A stretch of 64,000 nt of DNA from Thalassia testudinum (Eukaryota > Streptophyta > Magnoliopsida > Alismatales > Hydrocharitaceae): contig JAZHRO010000039.1 in the NCBI GenBank assembly GCA_037157565.1, positions 48,236,001 through 48,300,000 on the forward strand, in the 5' to 3' direction. Shown one piece after another: positions 1 through 11,574 of this stretch (positions within the stretch are counted from its first letter, which is position 1; each line of letters starts with the position of its first letter). Under the pieces are notes generated by a model. That model searched no databases. It had not been told where the DNA came from and worked only from the letters and a program-made list of their open reading frames with translations. Made by a program: the position numbers and the translations under genes.

Positions 1-665
1 AGTGACCTTGGGGTGGTTGACTGAGGGTAGGACCACCACGGGGGACTCTCCCGGCCAGGAGAGCACCATGTGCTACTTCTACCTTTCGGAAAAGACTGCA
101 ATCAAGATCGTTCTCATGAGAAACATTCAAGATCAGGAGAAAGATCTGAGAAATAATTCAAAAATGAGTAAATAGAAAATAAATAAAGAAATTAAAAATA
201 ACAGCTACTTGTCAACCTTACTGTTTTCTTAGCTAGTTGGTTACCACTCTACTCAGCGTTTTGCTGACGTGTCACCTTTGTCACCTTTTCAGGACCAGGT
301 GTTGAGCAGCCAGAGCTTGCGGCTGCAGAGGGTGCTGGGCATAGTAGAGCTCAGTAGTTTTACTTGTGTTGTACCTACTGTACCGTTTCTTCTGTTGTAG
401 TGAGTATTTTCTGTTACAGTTGTACTCTTTTATTGTAAGCATTATGTTTATATACCTATTTAATTCTCTACTGTTGTGGTGGTGTATACTGTAGTAGTTC
501 TTTTCTTTACTGCTGTACTTTTGTTACTGTTAGTTACATGCATGATGAATGTGGTTTATTTTACTTCTCTTTTGGTTACTTTTTTGTTGGACGACTGGGT
601 CTTCGGATCAGTCGAGTCGGTCTGATTCTCGTGTTTCGTAGGGATTCGGGAATCGGATCGTAACA
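1..665 (+). mobile_element. Partial LTR of the long-LTR Ty3/Gypsy family (LTR-a), 3' end
   Basis: This is the reverse-orientation counterpart of the LTRs at 7495, 13188, 27889 and 38243. Reading the plus strand it shows the family's TCGGAAAAGACTGCAATCAAGATCG block, the pyrimidine-rich CTACTGTTGTGGTGGTGTA stretch, and ends with the conserved terminus ATCGGATCGTAACA. The transcript orientation is therefore plus, and only the 3' part of the LTR lies in the window. The next five bases (GCTAC) would be the target duplication, but the partner is off the left edge. It could be a solo LTR or the end of a full element. Confidence 0.85.
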
Positions 666-1630
666 GCTACACTCTTGTGGCCTCTCCGTAGTGGCTCATG
701 GCATTCTTCTTCAATGGCAAGTGGTCGTGGTGGTGCTCTAGCATTCGGTCACGTTGAGGACGTCTGCCGAATGGTGCCCACTTTATGTTGGAGGAGGGTT
801 TCACTAGATGTGGATCCACCACCTTCGCTCTACTTCTGTGTTTCGACATCATTTTATTGTGAGGGCCACGTTGAAGTTAGGTTCATCATTAACGGGTTGA
901 TGGTCAGACCGCTTGTTACCTGTTGGTGTAGTACGTCAACGACGTCGACAGCATCTTGTTGTATCTACTGATAGTGTAAATTTGCCTGCAATAAAAATGA
1001 TTTTTTGGATTTTTTCTATTTTCTTAATTTTTTATTTATTTTGTGTTATTTTTTGAGTTTCTACTTTCTCCCCCTCTAAATGATATTGCGAATATCTCTC
1101 TTTTCCATCCTTACGAGTTATGTCTTATATCGTTTTTGTTCCTTTTATGAACATCTAAAAAAAATTATATCTTGGATGTGTTATTTTTCTTTTACGTTCC
1201 GTGGTGGAGTAGCAGACATGAAGATCTGCGAGGATCTCGAATTAAGACCCGGCAGACGATCGTGGAGCAGCATGCACATGCATGGAGTGGCATCGGATGG
1301 TGGCCCATCAGACACACCAGATTATTCTCTGGAATGGGAAAGGGACGTCGCGTGGATCAGGGGCACGGCTCGTTGGCGCTAGTTGTTAGTGCACGGGCAG
1401 GGCCGGCTCTATCGTCGACGCCAAATTAAGTTCGTTGCTTTTACCGTAGGGATCGTGGTCGTGGATCTGCCGAAGAGCCTTGCTATAAATATAAATATAC
1501 GGGGAAAATAGCAGCAGAGGATAAAATTCAGCATTCTTTCCTACACAAGTAGTTCCGATGCAGCCTCGCAACTCTTCTAGTGGTGTTGGTAATTTTGCGA
1601 GATGAAAATCGCAACTTCTTTCGACAAACA
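666..1630. other. Intergenic stretch, no gene recognised
   Basis: There are short open frames on both strands (for example 675-971 plus and 1386-1676 minus), but none shows a recognisable domain and they overlap each other, so I treat them as chance. The composition changes from moderate GC (666-970) to AT-rich (970-1200) and back. Nothing else is supported. Confidence 0.5.
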
Positions 1631-1673
1631 AAAAAAAATTAAATACACATGGGCAAACGATAAATACACTCGT

Positions 1674-2562
1674 CAAGTATACGATGCATCCATTTTTCCT
1701 TTATAATTTCTCTTTTAGAGTTTCTTTTTTTTTTTCTTAATATTTTTCCTCTGCATTTGTGTAGGTACATGCATCCCTAAAGCATATCGTACATCAATTT
1801 CTCTTTGATATTTTGTCCTTTGAAAGTTTTTTGGTGTTTCATTTACCCCCCTTCATTTAGGTTCATAGTTCACTTTTTGTTGGAATTTTATTTCCATTGA
1901 TAATTTTTGTTGGAGGTGACCTGTTGAAGGAGTAGGAGGTGGCTAGGTAGGTGAAAGAGAGAGATCGTGGACCTTATGTGTTGGATGGGTGTGCTATCCA
2001 AGAGGAGAGGTTATGCATGCTATTTGTTGGATGTCAGAAGAGGGTAAAGAAGGATGTGTTAGAGTAGATGATGGTTGAAGATGGGGAGGAGGAGGGCAGC
2101 GATGCATGTTGTCAATGTCGGTGTGGTGTTGGTGCCAATATGCTATGAGGGTGAGTTGTTGTTAAGCGTTAGATGAGTGTAGGTTGCACATGAGGGCAGA
2201 GGAAGGAGTTAAATATAGATTATGTGCGTTAAAAAGTACGAGTAAAGGTGTGTAAACACCATTACTCATAGGTATGGCTTTAGCTGGGTGATGGGAATGT
2301 GCAATCTTTGTTCCATGGGGTGGAAATTAATTAATAAGACATTGGTTGGGAAACGCAGGTAGTGACGTAAAAGTTGACATACAACAGTCTAAACGTGATT
2401 CTCACTTGACATAGCTCATTTTTATACACAAAAAGTATTGACATATGGTGGAGTCCATCACTGTTGAAATCAACAACAAATCACTTTTGTACATGTGCAA
2501 ACCATTCAAATCACTTTGCACCGGTGTAAAATCACTTTTCACCTTAAAATAATTTTGCACTT
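1674..2562. repeat. Dispersed repeat, copy A (longer, uninterrupted copy)
   Basis: This segment is repeated at 5260-5872. Shared landmarks are GTATACGATGCATCCAT at the start, TGTCAATGTCGGTGTGGTGT near 2110, the stretch with GAAGGAGTTA, and TCACTGTTGAAATCAACAA near 2458. Copy A carries about 300 bp (roughly 1780-2080) that copy B lacks. The end of copy A (CCTTAAAATAATTTTGCAC near 2543-2560) is the uninterrupted version of the site where an LTR inserted in copy B. No coding capacity is seen. The class is unknown; it may be a non-autonomous DNA element. Confidence 0.7.
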
Positions 2563-2599
2563 TTCAAAGTAAATAAACGCACGTCGCAATGTGGGGGGT

Positions 2600-4080
2600 A
2601 GGGTAATGTGATTTCAACTGTTGTGTTTTAAATTTATACTGGTGAAAATCATTTTTTATAAGTGAAAAATAACTTTATAAGTAAAAAATTAATCATCATA
2701 AGTGTATTATTTATATTTAAATGATGTGTTTTAATTTTTAATCAATGAAAAATTATTTTAAATCGATACTAGTTGAGAGGTAAAATATATTTATATATTT
2801 TTATTTTCAAGTGACATCTTTTAATTTTTTATTCATTTAATTTTCAACTAGTTGATTTTTATTTTTAATTAATTGAATTTAAATTTTATTCGATGAATTT
2901 TAATTTCTAACTAATATATTTTATTTTATTTTTAAATGAAAGTGTAAATAGGAACCTTGAATTGCAAAATATCGTGTAACATGCATTTTTCGTGCCAGTG
3001 CCCTTAATAATATTAGTCGTAGGTGAGGAAAGTTTACGGATAAACGTGCATATATACGTCACTTGTTGCCACCGCATGGATCGTATATATGTACGACAAA
3101 CTTTCATATGTGGTGGTATATGCATGGGATATCACCTTGGCGTGGATTATATATGGATGCAGCATGCAGGTTTTTTTTGTTTGGCTTTTTATGCAGCATG
3201 CAGGTTTCTAAGGTTGGCGATACGTGCAGTGAGGGAATCACGCTTTTTCACCGTACATGGTGGATTCATGCACTCAAAGGAATGCCTCCTTTTTAATAGG
3301 TAGTTACACCCGGTACGTTTTGGATTCAAAATTACTTTTTACCCGTAGATGAAAATTAAAATTATTTTTTATTAGTAGAATGGTAAAGATATATTGATGT
3401 ATTTTTTATTTTTTATTTGTAAAGAATTACCTTCTACATGTGAAGATCTTGATTTTTAATTAATATATTTTAACTTTTAAGGGATGAAACATCATCATTT
3501 AGGTTTATAATTATTATTTTTATTTATAAAAAATTATTTTTAATCGATATATTTTAATTTTTAATTAAGATACTTTAATCTTCCCATGTGTGGTTAAGGG
3601 GGATTACTTTTTCTTGAATGACAATAAATTTTACGATTATTTTTTGATATCTTCGTCTGATGCATTAAGTTTTGACGTACAAAATCATCCTGTATATTAA
3701 CTTTTAATATTAGAAACACGTGCAAGTGTCCCTAAACACGTTTGTGTATTTTTGCACGTAATATTTCATGAGTTGGGCACGCAACTCTTATGATAAAGTT
3801 TGACAAGGGGATGATTCATCCAAATAAAGATTAATTTTATTTGATAAAAATGATATTTTAATTTAAATTAAGAAGATTTAATCTAAGATAAATTATTCTG
3901 AGATTATGTAGGATAATTTTTTTTTTATACATTATCTCATATATTTTTACAAATTTACGTTAGAAAATTTTCAAATATTCACGAGTTAATCTATCATCAT
4001 AATCTTTATAATTTTCAAATAAAAATTGAAGGTAATGCAACTATAGAAAAAATTATCCCATTTAATTCGGAGGTGGTCAC
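2600..4080. other. AT-rich intergenic DNA with simple ATTTTAATTTTTAAT-type repeats
   Basis: This very AT-rich stretch has recurrent motifs such as TATATTTTAATTTTTAAT and AAAATTATTTTTAAT (2640-2930 and 3340-3560). The same vocabulary recurs in the CSLA introns (54.4-54.6 kb and 56.5-56.75 kb), suggesting a shared AT-rich MITE-like family. A short direct repeat of ATGCAGCATGCAGGTTT lies at about 3158-3208. No gene is recognised. Confidence 0.5.
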
Positions 4081-4609
4081 GTGCGCCCGCGGATTTCCAC
4101 GAGTTTAATTCGAAGGGATCGGTGCTGGGAATTGATCACGCGAACTCCGGTCGATGGCCGTGGTAGCGTCAATCTCGCCGTCCATTCATCACATCACAAC
4201 AATACTCCGCAGATCCCGGTCGTGCCCATCATCACAATGTTATGGCTGCAACTGTTGGGTTGCGGTGAAGCCCAATGAGAGTAAGGTTAACATGCTTTTT
4301 TTTTTTTGTTTTTCATAATTACCCTTTTTCTTTCTTCATGGGTCCGTCGGAATCACAAGCCGTTTTCTCTTTTTTTTTTTGTCCGGTTGAATCTGTCCTT
4401 TCAAGATATATTAAAATAAAAGATCCGAGTTGAAAAATTTAAATATCAAATAAACGTAGACGTACAACGTAATTTTAATGAATCTATTTTTTTAATGTAA
4501 AAAATGTTTACATATGATATAATTCATCATTATTTAAATAAAAAATAAATTACTTTGATACAAAGATAAATTATTTAAATCATCTTCTGAATCTCTCTGA
4601 TCTAATGTA

Positions 4610-5200
4610 AAATTATTTTATATAGATATAATTTTATTTTGTATTTGTGTAAAATCACTTACACTATCAAAATAATTTTACACAGGTATAAATTAAGATT
4701 ACAACGATGTAATTTTACTTTGAATTATTTTACACCGGTATAAAATTAAATTTCAAGTATTTCTCCACTTATGACAAATGATTTTACACTTGAAAGGTGA
4801 TTGTTCTACCTTAGGATTTAGGGTTTAGTGTTTAATGTTTAGGGTTTAGCGAACCCTAAACCTTAAGGTGGAAAATCACTTTTCAAGTGAAAAATCACTT
4901 CTCATACATGAAATCACTTTTCATAAACCTATAACTTAAACCATAAATCATAAACTCATAAGTCAAAATCACTTTGCATGGGTGTAAAATTACTTTGGAC
5001 ATGTGAAACTACCCTTCGAATAATTTTACATTGATGCAAAATAAAATTACATCGATGCAAAGATACTTTAGGATAATTTATCACTAGTGTAAAATTCTTT
5101 TACACGGGTATAAAATCATTTAAAATAATTTATCACCTATATAAAGTAATTTATTACCGATGTAAAATTATTTATCATCCCTGTATTTTATATTTAAATA
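4610..5200. repeat. Fold-back AT-rich repeat with ACACCGGTATAAAATTA units
   Basis: Degenerate units resembling TTTTACACCGGTATAAAATTA recur here in both orientations. Around 4788-4893 the two halves form a long imperfect inverted repeat: ACTTGAAAGGTGATTGTTC on the left pairs with the complement of the right-hand GGTGGAAAATCACTTTTCAAG. A degenerate telomere-like TTTAGGG run lies in the loop. A related copy is at 11270-11560. This is typical of a non-autonomous fold-back or MITE-like repeat, but exact termini and target duplication were not resolved. Confidence 0.55.
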
Positions 5201-5259
5201 ATGTGATAATTTTTTTCTTTTAAAATTAAATACACATCGATATACAATAATTACATTCG

Positions 5260-5872
5260 AAAAGTATACGATGCATCCATATTTCCTTTATAAGTTTTCT
5301 TTTAGAGTTTTTTCTTTTCTTTTCTTGATGTTTTTCCTTTTCATTTGTGTACATATTTCACTTTGTAGCAATGGTACATACATCCCTATGTCAGGGAGGA
5401 GGGTGGTGATGCTTGTTGTCAATGTCGGTGTGGTGTTGGTGCCAATATGCTGAGGGTGAGTTGTTGTTAGGCATTAGATGAGTGTTGGTTGCACACAAGG
5501 GTAGAGGAAGGAGTTACATACAGATTATGTGCGCTAAAAAGTACGAGTAAAGGTGTGTAAACACCGTTAGTCATAGGTATGGCTTTAGGTGGGTGATGGG
5601 AAGGTGCAATCTTCGTTCCGTGTGATGGCAATTAATTAATAGGACATGGGCTGGGAAGAGGGATGGTGATGAAAAAGTTTGACATACAATAGTTTGAACG
5701 TATTTCTCATTTGATTTATTATCTTTTTATGCAAAAAAAAATACTAATATATGGTGAAGTCTATCACTGTTGAAATCAACAATAAATCACTTTGTACATA
5801 TGCAAACCACTTAAATCACTTTGCACCGAGATTGCACCGATGCAAAATTACTTTTCACCTTAAAATAATTTT
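5260..5872. repeat. Dispersed repeat, copy B (left part, interrupted by LTR-b)
   Basis: This is the second copy of the repeat at 1674-2562. It lacks about 300 bp of the middle of copy A and ends at CCTTAAAATAATTTT, where LTR-b begins. The sequence resumes after the LTR at 11265 with ATTTTGCACTTG, as expected if ATTTT is a 5-bp target duplication. Copy A at 2543-2560 shows the uninterrupted arrangement. Confidence 0.75.
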
Positions 5873-6050
5873 TGCAAAGATCCATTCTGATTTGAGCCTT
5901 TTAAGATGTCTAGATTATCAGTCAGATGTCTGGACCACTTCCCAGATGTTTGAAAATTGAAAAATATGTACACACATTTGCTTTCTACACGTAGACCTCC
6001 GTTTCTCTCCTCTCTTCTTCTCCCCCCCGCTGAACCCTAAACCCTTTGTC

Positions 6051-6056
6051 TATAAG
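6051..6056 (+). promoter_or_regulatory. TATA box of LTR-b promoter
   Basis: TATAAG lies in a pyrimidine-rich context about 180 bp inside the LTR. Equivalent TATA-like sequences occur in the other copies, on the minus strand, at about 10126-10134, 15687-15694, 30336-30344 and 45706-45714. All are 180-200 bp from the LTR start once the palindromic insertion in LTR-f is allowed for. The positional conservation supports its being the element promoter. Confidence 0.6.
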
Positions 6057-7489
6057 AAGCATCCCCCTTCCTCTCCTCTTCACTCCACCACCTTCCTCCC
6101 TACTCCACTGCTGTGAGTGAGGTGCGCGAGAGAAAGGGAGCAAGAGCGAGGAGGAGCAACAGACGTGAGGAGGAGAGCGATGGGGTGTCGTCCCCAACCT
6201 TCTGTAGCGGTCGAAGCTACAGCGGAGCAGGAGCCGTGGCAGAGAGTGGCGAGAGCAGCAGGAGTGCGGTCTGATGCTGGAGTTTTTCCAGTATCAGACG
6301 TTCGGACTGCCCTCCGGATGATGGGCTGGACGTCTGGTGACGACATCGGACGTATAAAAGCGGGTGTATCGTGAAGGTACGTCTTCCTCGCGGTTACGGC
6401 CATGCAGGCTGCATCGCAGAGGCAATCTACTTGGCTAAAAATGGTGCGCTGCTTTGTCGTATGCAGGAGCATTTGGGAAGGCGCACGGCATGCCCTCCAA
6501 TGCTTTTCGGACATCTAGACAGCTGACCAGATAACCGGAGGACTGGTCGAACATTTGGAACTGAGTCCAGAAGGTTGCGGAGGAGTCCTGGACGTCTGAG
6601 GTCATCACAGGAACCTGAGGTGAGTCTTTGATGACTTTTAAGACGTCTGGACTTGGTTCCAGACATCTGATTTAGGTCTGTAAACACATTTTTGACCCGT
6701 TTAGGTTCTGATCGAGATATGTTTTACACAAACGAAATAGCTGTGGTTTCCTTGTGAGTTCCTCTACATGTTACAAACCTTTATATACTGTTTTGAACGT
6801 TCCGTTATGATGTGTTCCTTGGTAGAAGACTTCTATCTATTGCGTGTCTAGGGCTTGCAGAGGCACATGGGCCTGCAGTTTGAGCCCCCAATACTCCTAG
6901 ATTGTCTGGTAGAGTGGTTACCCCTATTTTACTTATAAAATATGAATGCATCTATAAAAATTAGATAACTGAAAACCTAGGATATTGCATGAACCCTAGG
7001 ATGAGAAATGGTTGAACCGCTTGCTTGCGTGATTGAAACTTTATTTATGAATGAGTGAGCTAAATTGTTAGCAACTGCATGTTAATGAATACGAGCTGCC
7101 TATTAGAATATGAAATGCTTGAGATAATTAAACAAGTTACCTGTGATATCGCTTGCTGTATGTGTTAAATTGTGGAAATACGAGTTGCATGTGTGAAATA
7201 CGAGAACGGAATTGTGAATGATGAAACCTGGTATGGAATAATATGGTGAATATGAGCATGAACCCTACTGGGAGTTAGGAGTAGAGCTCTTGTGGATGAA
7301 TGGAAAGGCCTGGAAATATGGACAGGAAGTGTGTTGGTCCTTGTGTACGTGGTACCAAAGAGAGCAACTATCCCTTTTCAGTGTAGAGCGGAGCTAGCCT
7401 CCCTTGGGTTGTGACCCGTGATTAGGATTGACTACTCTACACCGACTTCTATCGGCCCTCGCATACGCAGTATTGAGGTGAGCTACTAG

Positions 7490-7494
7490 TGTAG
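7490..7494. repeat. 5-bp target duplication (TGTAG) flanking LTR-c, left copy
   Basis: TGTAG here is repeated at 10311-10315, directly after the end of LTR-c. With one copy removed, the sequences on both sides join into a normal LTR of the same family (compare the complement of 28830-28860), which confirms the nested insertion. Confidence 0.9.
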
Positions 7495-8960
7495 TGTTAC
7501 GACCCGATTCCCGAATCCCTACAGGACACGAGAATCGGACCGACTCGATTGATCCCAAGACCCAGTCATCCAACAAGAAAGTAACCAAAAAGCAGTAAAA
7601 TAAACCACATTCACCATGCAAGTAACTAACAGTAACAAAAGTACAGCAATAAAGAAAAGAACTACTACAGTACACACCACCACAACAGTAGACAATTAAA
7701 AACAGGTACAGAAATATGAAGTTTAAAATAAAAGAGTATAAAGGTATAACCAAATACTCACTCCTACAGAAAACGATACAACAAAAGTACGACTACTGGG
7801 CTCTACTAGGCCCAACACCCTCCGCAGCCGTAGGCTCTGGCTACTTAACACCTGGTCCTGAAAAATGTGACAAGTATTACACGTCAGCGAAATGCTGAGT
7901 AGAGTGGAAACCAGCTAGCTAAGAAAAACAGTAAAGGTGGACAAGTAGCTGTTGTTTTTAATTTCTTTCTTTATTTATCTATTTACTCTTTCTTGGTTTA
8001 TTTCTCAGGTCTTTTTCTTGATCTCGAATGTTTCTCGTGGGAACGATCTTGATTGCAGTCTTTTCCGAAAAGTAGAAGTAGCACGTGGTGCTCTCTTGGT
8101 CGGGAGAGTCCCCCGTGGTGGTCCTACCCTCAGTCAACCACCCCAAGGTCGTTGACAGACGTAACGGTGACTATGGCACGTGTTATAAACGCACGGGTAG
8201 CTATCCCGCACTGGCACGCGGTCAGTCGTTTCCGTTAACTGGTGCGCCTAAAGCACAACACGGAACCAGTATAGGGCAGAACCCTCTCAGTAACAGGGGT
8301 CCAGCCCCTCCACAGTAACCAAACAGGGGTCTCGCCCTTCCACAATCCGCGCACCCTCGCCTGACTACCCTGGTTTGCCCAGAGGTCCTAACAAGTCGAT
8401 GTAAGGCGGCTAGCTGAACCCCGGGCCTCGTCGGGTGGCTAGCTCCCTCCTTATACTAGTAGCTCTCCGTAGTACAATGTACACGAGGGCCAAAGAGTCG
8501 GTGCAAGGTGACCAAACCCACCACGGGTGTCGACCCGAAGGCGGCAAGCTCCCCTCGGCACTAAGAGGTAACATGTGCTTTCCTTGGTACCACATACTCA
8601 AGGGACAGCACAATTCCCAGCACATTCCTAGATCCATTCCATTTACTTCTAGGAGCTCTATTCCTATTTCCCCATAGGGTTCATGCTCATGTTTCTCAGG
8701 CCAAGCCATACTGAGTTTCATCTTTTCAGGTTTAATTGCAGGTAACTCATGTTTCCAACATTCAATCCTTTCTTTTCCAATTATATACAGGTAACTCGTT
8801 TTTAATTTCATACAACAGGAATTACGTGTAGCAGTTACCAAAAGTAGTACTCTACATTTCACAGGCAGCTGTTATCCAATTATAGGCAATTATCATTATT
8901 CTATCTACTTATCCAAGACTACAATTCAGACATTCAAGACATTCGTTTCAGTGTTTTTAT

Positions 8961-9111
8961 TCCTAGGATTCATGCCACACCCTTGGATTTATCATTTAAT
9001 CTAGTTTTCAGGTCCTAGGATTCATGCCATACCCTATGATCTATCATTCAATCTAGTTTTCAGGTCCTAAGATTCATGCCATACCTTAGGATCTATCATT
9101 TATTTCAGATA
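8961..9111. repeat. Tandem repeat, 52-bp period, nearly three copies, inside LTR-c
   Basis: The block beginning TCCTAGGATTCATGCC starts at 8961, 9013 and 9065 (the third as TCCTAAGATTCATGCC). The last copy is partial. The other LTRs have a single version of this block (for example near 14620 and 29285), so the amplification is private to LTR-c. Confidence 0.85.
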
Positions 9112-9782
9112 TGCATTAATATTTGTAATTAACTAAAGAAAGCCACCCTACCCGCGAAACTGGGAGTAATGGGGGCGTGATTGGCAGGTCCACGTGCCTT
9201 CGCAACCCCCAAGTCCGCAACAAAATGAGGTCCTAACACAAGGATCAATCACAAGGAACCACTCATAACAGGATAAAAGTATTTTCAAACAAGTAGAGGA
9301 ACTTATTCTGAGAAGAATGGAATCTTAAATACGGAAAACGGACCTCAAATGGACCCAAAACGGGTCAAAAACAATAATTCTGACTCAAATCAAACGTCTG
9401 GAACATCTTCTAGACGTCTTAAAAAGGGGTCCAAATCATACCTCGCTCTGTGCTGCTCCTCAGACATCCAGGGGTCCTGCTGAACTGTCTGGACCTAGTT
9501 TTAGACGTCCAACCACCTCTCCGGACGTCTGGAGACACTCTCCGCCGTCCGGTGCCTTGCCCAGACATCTGAACTACGTGGGAGGGCGTGTCCCCGCGCC
9601 TTCCCGAAATGAATCCTGCACGTGCGACGAAAACTTCCTCAACATGACACGTCTCAGAACCTCGGCAGAACGGCCTGCATGGAGGTATCCGCAAAAGGAG
9701 GTACAGGAGGAAATACGTACCTCTCAGTCGTCTGGAGCACCCTCCAGACGTCGCCCGTGTCGTCTGGATGTAGGTCCAGACG

Positions 9783-9813
9783 TCTGATTCTGGGAAAAAT
9801 TCCCAGAATCAGA
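9783..9813 (-). other. Perfect 14-bp hairpin in LTR-c
   Basis: TCTGATTCTGGGAA at 9783-9796 is exactly complementary to 9800-9813 across a 3-nt AAA loop. It is the equivalent of the hairpins at 6270-6298, 15343-15371, 29982-30008 and about 45341-45368. It lies about 320-330 bp downstream of the LTR TATA box, so it should be in the transcribed leader. See the finding on compensatory changes. Confidence 0.8.
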
Positions 9814-10315
9814 ACCTCCTTCGTCTTCTTCCCGCTGCGCGCGGCCGCGCCGTGCTCGTCCGCCCGCTGCCTGAGCTGCAGCAGCACCGGGGGAACCTCC
9901 CCAACACAATGCTCCTCTGCGCACCCGCCGACCGCCCTCGAGCTGCTCCGGCGAGCTCTCTCCCTCACAGCACGCGTGCTCTCTCCTCTTCCTTCTCGCA
10001 GCACCTCTCCTCTCCGCCACTACACCCGGCAGCAGCGACGGCTCGCTCTCACTCTCGCTCTCACGCTCACACTGGAGGAAGGAGGAGACGGGTGGATGTG
10101 GTGAATGAGGGAGAGGGGAGAGGAGGATATAAGTAGGCACGGCGGGGGGGGGGGTTAAGGTGCTGCAGGTTGGTGGGTTTTCAGTCTGCGCGCAATACGC
10201 GCGTAGACTCGCGATCGTACACACGCAAAAATTTATTTCCAGATGTCTGGGAAGGCGTCCAAACGTCTGACCAAACGTATTAAAGTGTTTTGATGCCTCA
10301 GGTCTTAACATGTAG

Positions 10316-11264
10316 GGAGGGAGCTAGCCACCCCACGGGGCCCAGGGTTAAGCTAACCAACCTACACCAACTTTTTTTTTGCCCTCTGGGCAAATCGAGG
10401 TGGTAAGACGAGGGTGTGCGGACTGTGGAGGGCGAGACTCCTATTTGGTTCTGAGGGGCTAGACCCCTGTTGCTGAGAGGGCTAGGCCCTATACTATTTC
10501 GTGTTGTACTTTGGGCGTACTCGTTAGTGGAAACGACTGACCGCGTGTTAGTGCGGGGTAGCTATCTGTGCACTTATCACCTGTGCCGTAGTTATCGCTA
10601 CATCTAAACAGTAACCTCGGGGTGGTTGACTGGGTGTAGGATGACCATGGGGGACTGTCTCGGCCACGGGAGCACCATGTGTACCTTCTACTCTTCGGAA
10701 AAGACTGCAATTAAGATCGTTCCCACGAAGAACATGCGAGATCAAGAAAGAAATCTGAAAGTAAACCAATGGGGTGAAAAGAAATTACTTGAGAAAAATA
10801 AATAAATGGAAAAGATAAATTTACCTACTAGCTTTTACTGCTTTAGATAGTCTGGTTACCATTCTACTCAGCGTTCGCTGACTCCGTTTTCACATAATCC
10901 TTTACAGGTCTAGGAGTTGAGCAGCCCAAGTTACCGGCTGCAGTGGGTGCTCGGCCCAGTCGAGCCCAGCAGTAGTTTTCGTACTATAATTATACTTTCT
11001 TTTCTGCTAGTGAGTTTCAGACTTTTGTTTACTGTTCCTTTTACTGTACTTTTGTTCTACTTTCCTGTTGTTATGGTGGTATGTACTAACTAGCAGCTTT
11101 TACTTCCTTTACTACTTGTACGCTTTTACTGTTAGTTACATTATATAGTGAATGTGATTTATTTTCCTGCTTTTCAGTTATTTCTTGTTGGACGACTAGG
11201 TCTTGGTATTGTCGAGTCGAGCCGGTCTCGAGTCCTGTAGGGATTTGGGAACCAAGTTGTAACA
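10316..11264 (+). mobile_element. Solo LTR (LTR-b), 3' part, plus orientation
   Basis: This continues the LTR interrupted at 7494. It carries GGAGGGAGCTAGCCACC, the GGAAAAGACTGCAATTAAGATCG block near 10687, and the terminus CAAGTTGTAACA at 11264, followed by the ATTTT duplication (11265-11269). A short poly-T run with GCCCTCTGGGC near 10371-10390 is a local variation. Confidence 0.85.
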
Positions 11265-11269
11265 ATTTT

Positions 11270-11560
11270 GCACTTGTGTAAAACAAGATTGCACCGGTAT
11301 AATCTTACTTTGAACTACATTGCACCGGTATAAAGTAATATTGCACTGGTGCAAAATTAAATTTCAAGTATTTCTTCACTTATGACAAGTGATTTTATAT
11401 TTGAAAGGTGATTTTTCCACCTTAGGGGTTAGGTCCTAATCCTTAAAATAAAAAATCACTTCTCGTACGTGATATTACTTTTAATAAATCTAAACCCTAA
11501 ATCCTAAACTCATAGATCAAAATTACTTTACACGAATACAAAATTACTTTACATAGTACA
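11270..11560. repeat. AT-rich fold-back repeat, second copy
   Basis: This is related to 4660-5060. Shared strings are GCACCGGTATAA, AAATTAAATTTCAAGTATTTCT, CACTTATGACAA and CACCTTAGG. It continues dispersed repeat copy B after the LTR-b insertion. No coding capacity was seen. Confidence 0.6.
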
Positions 11561-11574
11561 AGGAAGATGATGTT

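Larger units (their letters stand above)
5873..7494 (+). mobile_element. Solo LTR (LTR-b), 5' part, plus orientation
   Basis: This is the first 1.6 kb of a plus-oriented LTR whose remainder lies at 10316-11264. Together they make about 2.57 kb. It starts with TG after the 5-bp duplication ATTTT (5868-5872, repeated at 11265-11269). A TATA-like TATAAG sits at 6051-6056, about 180 bp from the LTR start, which matches its position in the other copies. The conserved LTR hairpin is at 6270-6298. No internal retrotransposon genes are associated, so it is a solo LTR left by LTR-LTR recombination. LTR-c interrupts it at 7494. Confidence 0.85.
7495..10310 (-). mobile_element. Solo LTR (LTR-c), minus orientation, nested inside LTR-b
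   Basis: This 2,816-bp LTR begins TGTTACGACC and ends GGTCTTAACA, giving near-perfect 10-bp inverted termini, and is flanked by TGTAG on both sides. It shares the family blocks of the other LTRs, including AGTAACCAAAA near 7581, AACGATCTTGATTGCAGTC near 8041 and the GACGTCTGG-rich zone at 9390-9790. It carries a TATA-like GATATAAGT on the plus strand at 10126-10134 (minus-strand promoter) and the hairpin at 9783-9813. Its terminal 250 bp differ from LTR-d, -e and -f, suggesting a subfamily. No gag-pol lies next to it, so it is a solo LTR. Confidence 0.88.

Noticed and set aside
6080..6514. 144-residue minus frame in LTR-b
   Set aside because: It lies wholly within the LTR promoter/leader and is antisense to its transcript. 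No domain is recognisable.
8966..9115. Possible CRISPR-like array (52-bp period)
   Set aside because: The whole 52-bp unit is repeated without unique spacers, and this is a plant LTR. It is a simple tandem repeat.
9622..10311. Overlapping long frames on both strands at the end of LTR-c
   Set aside because: They lie in the GC-rich LTR leader, overlap on both strands, and similar frames recur in each LTR copy (15.5-15.9, 30.1-30.3 and 45.3-45.9 kb). They are LTR sequence, not genes.
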